This document shows, piece by piece, positions 1-5,537 of a DNA stretch of 5,537 nucleotides (its first letter is position 1; each line of letters starts with the position of its first letter). This stretch comes from Candidatus Neomicrothrix sp. UBA881 (GTDB lineage: Bacteria; Actinomycetota; Acidimicrobiia; Acidimicrobiales; MedAcidi-G1), in assembly GCA_002294285.1 (NCBI GenBank), contig DBFL01000013.1:1-5537 (forward strand). The letters run 5' to 3'. A program made the position numbers and the translations under genes. The notes beneath the pieces were generated by a model that saw only the letters and a list, made by a program, of their open reading frames with translations, searched no databases and was not told the origin of the DNA.

Positions 1-1530
1 AATGAGCGTAGACGTGGAGGTAGAAACGAGCGAAGAAATCAAGCTTTACAAAAAATAGAACAACCTCCATCATTCCAACCAAAGCACAGATTCGAACCTT
101 TAAGAGCCGTTTCTGACGATGAGTTAGAATCTATTCATAATGCATCACTCAAAGTTCTTTCGGAAACTGGAATAGCTTTTCTTGATGAGACTGCATGTCG
201 GCAACTAGCAGATGCAGGAGCGTCTGTCGATAATCAGCAAGTGAGATTTGATCCTGAAATGGTAATGGAACTGATTTCAACTGCACCAAGCGAATTCAAA
301 ATGCATGGAATTTCACCTCAAAGAGATTTCATTATGGGTGGTAAGTGGATTACTTACACAGCAGTGGCCAGTCCTCCTTTCGTAACTGGCTTAGGAAAAG
401 ACCGTCGTGATGGCAATCGTGAGGATTTTCGCAACCTCATCAAATTAACTCAAATGCTTAACTGCTTGCACACAACTGCTGGTTATCCAGTAGAACCAAC
501 TGACATACATGCTTCAGTTAGGCATCTATACGCGACTCATGATGCTGTAACTCTTTCTGATAAACCACCATTCGTTTACAGTCTCGGGAGACAAAGAAAC
601 ATTGACGGAATGGAAATCACTCGGATAGCAAGAGGTGTCGGCCACGATACTTTCAACTCAGAACCTTCAATTTTTTCGGTTATTAATGCAAGCACTCCGT
701 TGCGATACGACACAGTAATGCTTCATGGAATTCAAGAAATGTCTGCACGAAATCAAGTTATTTGCATAACTCCCTTTACTTTGGCAGGAGCTATGGCTCC
801 AATAACTGTTGCAGGAGCGCTCGTTTTACAAAATGCTGAAGCTTTGGCTGGGATTGCCTACACTCAATTAGTTAATCCAGGGGCTCCTGTTATTTACGGG
901 GGATTCACCTCAAATGTCGACATGCAGTCTGGAGCACCAGCATTTGGAACACCTGAATACTGGAAGGCATGTCTTATCGGAGGTCAACTTGCCAGACGAT
1001 ACGGAGTCCCTTACCGATCATCTAATGTAAACGCATCAAATAGCGTAGATGCACAATCAATGTACGAAAGCGTTATTTCGATTTGGGGCGCAATTATGGG
1101 AGGCGTCAATCTTCTACTGCATGGGGCGGGTTGGTTAGAAGGCGGTCTTCTGGCTTCCTACGAAAAAATGGTTATAGACGCAGATGTTCTTAACATGGTC
1201 AATTCTATGCTTGAACCTATTACCGTCGATGACGCAACCCTAGCTATAGAGGCAATTGCCGAAGTAGGACCCGGAGGTCACTTTTTCGGAACTGAACACA
1301 CCCAAAAGCGTTTCAAAACAGAACATTTTCGCCCAATGGTGTCTGATTGGAGAAATTATGAATCGTGGGATGAAAGCGGTCGTGTAGAAGCCCACCAAAG
1401 GGCCCAAAAGATTGCAGGACGACTAATTGAAGCACATGAAGAACCGCCCATGGATATAAATATCCGTCACGAACTAGATGAATATCTTGAAAGAAGAGTC
1501 GCCGAAGGTGGAGTTCCAACCGACTACTAG
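1..1530 (+). CDS. MttB-family (COG5598) methyltransferase, non-pyrrolysine type, 5' partial
   Basis: The reading frame is open from base 1 to a TAG stop at 1528-1530, giving at least 509 residues. The family is usually about 490-520 residues, so only a few N-terminal codons are missing. The internal GTG at 241 is not the true start, because the 80 codons before it are clearly family sequence: a basic RRRGGR stretch at residues 3-8 is typical of the extreme N-terminus. Further marks are GPGGHFFG at 423-430 followed by a histidine-rich TEHT, and a TIM-barrel-like body with many small residues. Characterised members move a methyl group from trimethylamine (MttB) or glycine betaine (MtgB) to a corrinoid protein. 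There is no in-frame TAG before the terminal one, so this is not a pyrrolysine enzyme and trimethylamine is the less likely substrate; glycine betaine or another quaternary amine is more plausible (inference). It is cytoplasmic, with no signal peptide seen. No corrinoid protein or reactivase gene lies in the window. The next gene starts 13 bases on. Confidence 0.88.
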   Translation, partial: NERRRGGRNERRNQALQKIEQPPSFQPKHRFEPLRAVSDDELESIHNASLKVLSETGIAFLDETACRQLADAGASVDNQQVRFDPEMVMELISTAPSEFKMHGISPQRDFIMGGKWITYTAVASPPFVTGLGKDRRDGNREDFRNLIKLTQMLNCLHTTAGYPVEPTDIHASVRHLYATHDAVTLSDKPPFVYSLGRQRNIDGMEITRIARGVGHDTFNSEPSIFSVINASTPLRYDTVMLHGIQEMSARNQVICITPFTLAGAMAPITVAGALVLQNAEALAGIAYTQLVNPGAPVIYGGFTSNVDMQSGAPAFGTPEYWKACLIGGQLARRYGVPYRSSNVNASNSVDAQSMYESVISIWGAIMGGVNLLLHGAGWLEGGLLASYEKMVIDADVLNMVNSMLEPITVDDATLAIEAIAEVGPGGHFFGTEHTQKRFKTEHFRPMVSDWRNYESWDESGRVEAHQRAQKIAGRLIEAHEEPPMDINIRHELDEYLERRVAEGGVPTDY

Positions 1531-1531
1531 G

Positions 1532-1537
1532 AAAGGA
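1532..1537 (+). promoter_or_regulatory. Ribosome binding site deciding a TTG start
   Basis: AAAGGA lies 6 bases before TTG at 1544-1546 and directly after the TAG stop of the upstream gene. It decides the start of the flavoprotein gene. The in-frame ATG at 1478 would overlap the upstream gene by 53 bases, has no recognisable ribosome binding site, and would add 22 residues that match nothing in the family. The closeness to the upstream stop suggests translational coupling. Confidence 0.7.
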
Positions 1538-1543
1538 AACACA

Positions 1544-3988
1544 TTGAAAGATAGAGCACAGGTAGTTGTAGTAGGTGGTGGAGTTGTCGGTTGTAGCGTT
1601 CTCTATCACTTAACCAAATCTGGTTGTACCGACGTTGTTCTTCTTGAGAGAAAGGAACTTACTGCTGGTTCAACCTGGCACGCAGCTGGAGGCATGCACA
1701 CCTTGAATGGCGATCCAAACGTTGCTGCCCTTCAAAGGTACACGATAAAGCTCTACAAGGAACTTGAAGAATTAACAGGTGTCGATTGTGGAATCCACCT
1801 AACCGGTGAACTGATGTTAGCTGATGATGAAGACAGATTGGACTGGTTAAAAATGGCCCATGCCCGAGGCAGGTACCTAGGCATGGAAACAGAAATTATC
1901 TCCACTTCGGAAGCAAAAAATCTTGTTCCTTTTCTAGAAGAACAATATTTCGTAGGTGCCCTTTGGGATCCAGTTGGCGGACATGTCGACCCTTCAGGTG
2001 TAACTAATGCTTATGCTGCTGCAGCACGATCCTTGGGGGCTGAAATAGAACGAAACACATGGGTGAAAGAAATTATTCAAAAATCTGATGGCACCTGGGA
2101 TCTCGTCACCGATAAGGGAACAATAAATTGCGAAAACTTTGTGAATGCCGGAGGTCTATGGGCTAGAGAAGTGGGAAGAATGTGCAACATTGAGCTACCT
2201 GTTCAGGCTATGGAGCATATGTATTTCCTTACTGAAGAACTGCCTGAAATAGAATCTTGGCTTGATGAAACTGATGGTCACGGTCGAGGAGTCATTGACT
2301 TTGGTGGGGAAATATACTTAAGAGCTGAGGGTAAAAGCCTTCTCCTCGGAACCTATGAACAAGCATGCGTACCCTGGCAAACCAAAGCAACTCCGTGGGA
2401 CTTTGGTGCACAACTTCTTACACCAGACCTTGAAAGACTTACACCTTCGCTTGAAATAGGTTTTTCACACTTTCCAATTTATGCAGAAGCCGGAATCAAG
2501 CAAGTTATTAATGGTCCTTTTACATTCGCTCCTGACGGAAATCCTTTAATTGGTCCTATTAGGGGACAAAGAGGACATTGGGTTGCCTGTGGTGTTATGG
2601 CGGGACTAAGTCAAGGTGGAGGAGTCGGACTAGCAATGGCAAATTGGATCACAACTGGAGATCCAGGCTTTGATGTTTGGGGAATGGATGTTTCACGTTT
2701 CGGCGACTGGACGACACCTTCATATACATTGACCAAAGTAATCGAAAACTACAGTAGACGTTTCCAAATTAGCTTTCCTAATGAAGAACTACCTGCAGGC
2801 AGACCCCTTCACACTTCACCAATATTTGGCAAACTTACCGAAGCAAATGCCGTGTGGGGAGCTGCATACGGACTTGAATACCCTCTTTGGTTTCAAACAT
2901 CCGGAAAAGAACCAATAGAAGAAGTCACATTTAAGCGCTCCAATGCCTTTCCTGTGGTAGCTGAAGAAGTTAAAAACGTCCGAGAAAATGTTGGAATGAT
3001 GGAAATTACTGGTTTTGCAAAACACGAATTCACTGGAGCTGGTGCACGAATCTTTTTAGAAGGGCTACTGACGAATAACATACCTAAAAGCGGAAGAATA
3101 TCTCTAGCCCCAATGCTTAATGAGGCAGGAAAACTTATTGGGGACTTCACTGTTGCTTCTCTTATTGACGAATTTTCAGGAGAAGAGAAATTTATTTTGT
3201 TTGGTTCAGGAATAGCTGAGGGTTACCACCAAAGATGGTTTCTTGAGCACCTTACACTTGATTCAAATACACAGTACAGACCGATAGGGAACGACATGAC
3301 AGGATTGGCAATTGCTGGTCCTGCCTCTAGGGAACTTCTCAGCTATCTGGTGGACGAGGATATATCATCTGAAAATTTTCGCTTCTTAGATATAAAAAAT
3401 ATGGCTATCGAAATGATCCCATCTTTAGTAGGAAGAATATCTTTTACTGGCGATCTGGGTTACGAAATTTGGGTTTCCTCTTCTCTTCAATCAAAACTAT
3501 TTGATCTGTTAATTGATGCTGGAAAAAAATTCGACCTTGGACTTTTTGGACTACGTGCTTTAGACAGTATGAGATTTGATAAGAATTTCGGGGCATGGGC
3601 TAGTGAGTACAGACCCATTTACAATCCGCTGGAAGCTGGAATGGATAATTTCGTAAAATTCGATAAAGAAAGTTTTCTCGGTAAAGAATCTCTTAATTCG
3701 GTATTGGAAGAAGGTCCTGAAAAGAAACTTTGCGCTTTTGTGGTTGATGCAGAAAATTCTGACGTCCTTGGTGATGAACCAATATGGTACGGAGGTGAAG
3801 TCGTCGGCTGGGCGACCTCAGGAGGCTACTCTCACTGGTCGGAAGAATCCTGTGCTCTCGGCTACCTTCCTTCGGAACTAGCAAACATGAATGAGGGTTT
3901 TGAAATTGAGGTGTTAGGAATTCTCCGTGAAGCAAAAAGAATAAACGAACCACTATTTGATCCTGACGGATCTCGAATGCGAAATTAA
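1544..3988 (+). CDS. Dimethylglycine/sarcosine dehydrogenase-family flavoprotein with GcvT domain
   Basis: From the TTG start the protein has 814 residues, the usual length for bacterial dimethylglycine dehydrogenase/oxidase. The N-terminal half is a DAO-type FAD domain: GGGVVG dinucleotide motif at residues 11-16, then STWHAAG at 43-49, whose His46 matches the histidine that carries covalent FAD in mitochondrial dimethylglycine and sarcosine dehydrogenases. His225 and Tyr258 align by position with the active-site His225 and Tyr259 recalled for Arthrobacter dimethylglycine oxidase. NGPFTFAPDGNP (323-334) and SQGGGVG (356-362) close the FAD fold. A short linker domain (about 373-428) leads to a C-terminal GcvT/aminomethyltransferase half (about 430-800) with DFTVASL at Asp534, the conserved folate-side aspartate, and PLEAG at 695-699. 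The family oxidises an N-methyl group to an iminium and transfers the one-carbon unit to tetrahydrofolate, forming 5,10-methylene-THF. Dimethylglycine, sarcosine or another N-methyl amino acid could be the substrate; the sequence does not separate these, nor oxidase from dehydrogenase. It sits between an MttB-like and a DddP-like gene with gaps of 13 and 15 bases, so an operon is likely. Confidence 0.87.
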   Translation: MKDRAQVVVVGGGVVGCSVLYHLTKSGCTDVVLLERKELTAGSTWHAAGGMHTLNGDPNVAALQRYTIKLYKELEELTGVDCGIHLTGELMLADDEDRLDWLKMAHARGRYLGMETEIISTSEAKNLVPFLEEQYFVGALWDPVGGHVDPSGVTNAYAAAARSLGAEIERNTWVKEIIQKSDGTWDLVTDKGTINCENFVNAGGLWAREVGRMCNIELPVQAMEHMYFLTEELPEIESWLDETDGHGRGVIDFGGEIYLRAEGKSLLLGTYEQACVPWQTKATPWDFGAQLLTPDLERLTPSLEIGFSHFPIYAEAGIKQVINGPFTFAPDGNPLIGPIRGQRGHWVACGVMAGLSQGGGVGLAMANWITTGDPGFDVWGMDVSRFGDWTTPSYTLTKVIENYSRRFQISFPNEELPAGRPLHTSPIFGKLTEANAVWGAAYGLEYPLWFQTSGKEPIEEVTFKRSNAFPVVAEEVKNVRENVGMMEITGFAKHEFTGAGARIFLEGLLTNNIPKSGRISLAPMLNEAGKLIGDFTVASLIDEFSGEEKFILFGSGIAEGYHQRWFLEHLTLDSNTQYRPIGNDMTGLAIAGPASRELLSYLVDEDISSENFRFLDIKNMAIEMIPSLVGRISFTGDLGYEIWVSSSLQSKLFDLLIDAGKKFDLGLFGLRALDSMRFDKNFGAWASEYRPIYNPLEAGMDNFVKFDKESFLGKESLNSVLEEGPEKKLCAFVVDAENSDVLGDEPIWYGGEVVGWATSGGYSHWSEESCALGYLPSELANMNEGFEIEVLGILREAKRINEPLFDPDGSRMRN

Positions 3989-4003
3989 AAGAAAACAAAT
4001 TTT

Positions 4004-5317
4004 ATGGGAGCACAAGGAAAAATTTTCGAAGACCCCAATGACCCACTTATACGCAGGGCTTCCACCACAGGGCACAGAATGGTCCTTGGTCCAGGTGAAC
4101 CTGCTTTAAGCGAATGGGCTAAAGAGGGACTCTCACTCCCTGATGAAAAAGCCATGATGGAGTACAGGGTGAAAAGAATTCGTTCTGAACTTGCAAAGGC
4201 TGATCTTGCGGGAATCCTTCTTTTCGATCCTATGAATCAAATGTATGCAACCTATTCCCCGAACATGCAACTGTGGATTACACATAATCCCTCTAGATAC
4301 GTCTTTTTAGCAACAGACGGACCACTGATACAATTCGATTATCCGAACTGCGAATTCTTATCTGCTCACAATCACCTTGTGGATGAAGTCAGACCCGCAA
4401 AAACTTTTTTCTATTTTGTAGCTGGTGATCGAGTTGAAGAACAGGCACAAAGATTCGCTTTAGAGATAAATGATCTAATCAAAACTTATGGTGGAACAAA
4501 CCGTCGTTTAGCTGTTGACGTAACTACCATTGCAGGTGCGCAAGCACTTCAACAGGCTGGTTTGGATTTGGTTGAGGGAATGAAAATCATGGAGTCAGCC
4601 AGAATGATCAAATCGCCGGATGAAATAAAAGCTATGCGATGCTCTGTGGAAACAACTTGGATCTCTTGTCAGAAGACATTTGAAGCAATGGAACCTGGCA
4701 TTACTGAAAACCAACTCTGGGCAACTATGTGGTCTGAGATGCTTTTAAGACATGGGGAATGGATGGAGTGCAGACTTCTTTCTGCGGGACAGAGAACCAA
4801 TCCTTGGTTTCAAGAATCAAGTAGCAACATCATCAATGAGGGTGATCTTGTAGCTTTCGACACTGATTTTGTGGGTCCTTATTCAATGATGACGGACATT
4901 TCAAGAACATGGATTTGTGGTGATGTAAAACCCAATAAACAACAGCGTCAAGTCCACTCACTAGCTGTAGAGCAAATGCACAGAAATACCGAATTGCTTA
5001 AACCTGGAACGACTTTCTATGAATTGACACATAATTCTTGGACCCCTCCAGTTGATGAATACCGTCATTATTCATGTCTCTTTCATGGGGTGGGTCAATG
5101 TGACGAATACCCTGACATTTATCTGCCAGACGCTTGGGAGGAATATGGTTATGACGGAGTTCTTTTACCAGGAATGGTGCTGACTGTAGAAGCATATGTT
5201 GGGTCTAGGTCTGGCGGCCAAGGAGTAAAACTAGAAGATCAGGTCTTAATTACCGAAGATGGTCATGAAAATCTTTCTAATTGGACTCTAGACCTTGAAA
5301 AATTTGAAAGACTTTGA
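4004..5317 (+). CDS. dddP: DddP-like DMSP lyase (M24 metallopeptidase fold)
   Basis: This 437-residue protein has an N-terminal creatinase-like domain (about 45-190) and a C-terminal pita-bread M24 domain (about 200-437). It resembles DddP, the roughly 447-residue cytoplasmic metalloenzyme that cleaves dimethylsulfoniopropionate to DMS and acrylate. Shared stretches recalled from Roseovarius/Ruegeria DddP include NMQLW..HNP, RLAVD, IKAMRC, RTNPWFQE and KLEDQVLITEDG. All six metal ligands are present: Asp286, Asp288 (FDTD), Asp298 (TDISRTW), His361 (HGVG), Glu396 and Glu411, matching DddP D295, D297, D307, H371, E406 and E421. Tyr356 and Asp367 match the Y366 and D377 proposed for catalysis. 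The ATG at 4004 gives an N-terminus of the expected length, although the ribosome binding site is weak. It is 15 bases after the flavoprotein gene. Alternatives are a DddP relative acting on another onium compound or an unassigned M24 peptidase. Creatinase is disfavoured because creatinase lacks the metal ligands. Family membership is strong; DMSP activity is inferred. Confidence 0.8.
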   Translation: MGAQGKIFEDPNDPLIRRASTTGHRMVLGPGEPALSEWAKEGLSLPDEKAMMEYRVKRIRSELAKADLAGILLFDPMNQMYATYSPNMQLWITHNPSRYVFLATDGPLIQFDYPNCEFLSAHNHLVDEVRPAKTFFYFVAGDRVEEQAQRFALEINDLIKTYGGTNRRLAVDVTTIAGAQALQQAGLDLVEGMKIMESARMIKSPDEIKAMRCSVETTWISCQKTFEAMEPGITENQLWATMWSEMLLRHGEWMECRLLSAGQRTNPWFQESSSNIINEGDLVAFDTDFVGPYSMMTDISRTWICGDVKPNKQQRQVHSLAVEQMHRNTELLKPGTTFYELTHNSWTPPVDEYRHYSCLFHGVGQCDEYPDIYLPDAWEEYGYDGVLLPGMVLTVEAYVGSRSGGQGVKLEDQVLITEDGHENLSNWTLDLEKFERL

Positions 5318-5385
5318 GTTCTTAAATGATTTTTCCTTAATGGGATGTATCGTCAGCAAATAGAAATAACAATATGGAGACAAAA
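5318..5385 (+). other. 68-base intergenic gap
   Basis: This is the longest gap in the window. It is AT-rich and has no convincing terminator hairpin and no clear promoter boxes. The only supported element is the ribosome binding site of the following gene at its end. The short-chain dehydrogenase may therefore still belong to the same transcript, or have its own promoter that cannot be recognised by eye. Confidence 0.45.
5376..5379 (+). promoter_or_regulatory. Ribosome binding site of the SDR gene
   Basis: GGAG stands 6 bases before ATG at 5386. It favours that start over the in-frame ATG at 5374, which overlaps the site and would only add four residues. Confidence 0.6.
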
Positions 5386-5537
5386 ATGAATGAATCTTGC
5401 AAAAATCGAGTAGCTATTGTTACAGGTGCAGGAAGAGGAATCGGACGCGAGCATGCACTTATGCTTGCCAGTGAAGGCGCAAAAGTAGTTGTCAACGATC
5501 TTGGAGGGGACGAGTCAGGTCACGGCGAAGATCTCAC
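5386..5537 (+). CDS. Short-chain dehydrogenase/reductase (SDR), 3' partial
   Basis: Only the first 50 codons lie in the window. They form the start of a Rossmann fold: a first beta strand RVAIV (8-12), the classical TGAGRGIG cofactor motif (TGxxxGxG) at residues 13-20, an alpha helix with [13 protein letters not shown], and a second strand VVVND ending in LGG. The aspartate at 38, at the end of the second strand, usually means a preference for NAD(H) over NADP(H). SDRs of this type oxidise or reduce alcohol/ketone groups, often on acyl-CoA or small hydroxy acids; the substrate-binding part and the YxxxK catalytic pair are beyond the window. The location after a DddP-like gene would fit a role in handling a three-carbon product such as 3-hydroxypropionate from acrylate, but this is only a guess, and the 68-base gap leaves operon membership open. 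Confidence 0.85.
   Translation, partial: MNESCKNRVAIVTGAGRGIGREHALMLASEGAKVVVNDLGGDESGHGEDL

Noticed and set aside
241..1530. GTG at 241 as the start of the first gene
   Set aside because: The frame is open back to base 1, and those 80 codons encode recognisable MttB-family N-terminal sequence, including the RRRGGR stretch.
1528..1554. The TAG ending the MttB-like gene as a possible pyrrolysine codon
   Set aside because: Reading through adds only eight codons before a second TAG at 1555-1557. The protein already has full family length, and the pyrrolysine of MttB lies well inside the protein, not at the C-terminus.
1313..3998. Minus-strand open frames at 1313-1609, 2816-3025, 2893-3150 and 3693-3998
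   Set aside because: They lie opposite well-supported coding sequence, have no family resemblance or plausible ribosome binding site, and read as shadows of the + strand genes.
4998..5195. Minus-strand open frame inside the DddP-like gene
   Set aside because: It lies opposite the most conserved catalytic part of the DddP-like protein and shows no recognisable protein features of its own.
4004..5317. Creatinase, giving sarcosine for the adjacent flavoprotein
   Set aside because: The context is tempting, since creatinase shares the M24 fold and yields sarcosine. However, creatinase is metal-free and has lost the metal ligands, while this protein keeps all six and matches DddP along its length.
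5308..5328. Weak hairpin followed by T-rich sequence at the end of the DddP-like gene as a terminator
   Set aside because: The AAGAC/GTTCTT pairing is short, AT-rich and needs a bulge, and the T-run does not follow the stem directly. It is not enough to call a terminator.

Overview
This window is a compact, AT-rich, single-strand gene cluster: all four genes read on the + strand, and both ends cut through a gene. It looks like bacterial accessory metabolism, most plausibly a marine or other aquatic bacterium living on methylated osmolytes. The taxon cannot be fixed from the sequence. The start of the last gene resembles short-chain dehydrogenases common in Acidimicrobiia, Chloroflexi and some proteobacteria, but that is an impression, not a placement. 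No tRNA, rRNA, mobile element, CRISPR array or long repeat was seen.

Layout: (1) 1-1530, nearly complete gene of the trimethylamine/quaternary-amine methyltransferase (MttB, COG5598) superfamily, of the type lacking pyrrolysine; only its first few codons are missing. (2) 1544-3988, a two-part flavoprotein of the dimethylglycine/sarcosine dehydrogenase family, with an N-terminal FAD amine oxidoreductase and a C-terminal folate-binding GcvT-like half; it begins at a TTG codon behind a good ribosome binding site. (3) 4004-5317, an M24 'pita-bread' metalloprotein that matches DddP, the DMSP lyase of marine bacteria, including every metal ligand and both proposed catalytic residues. (4) After a 68-base gap, 5386 to the window end, the first 50 codons of a short-chain dehydrogenase/reductase.

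The first three genes are separated by only 13 and 15 bases and are very likely co-transcribed. Read together they suggest a pathway for methylated onium compounds such as glycine betaine and DMSP. The MttB-like protein could remove a methyl group from a quaternary amine. The flavoprotein could oxidise an N-methyl group of dimethylglycine or sarcosine and pass the one-carbon unit to tetrahydrofolate. The DddP-like lyase could split DMSP, or an analogous betaine, into a volatile product and acrylate. The individual family assignments are well supported; the shared pathway and the exact substrates are inference. The pairing of a DddP-like lyase with an N-methyl catabolic pair is the most interesting point of the window.
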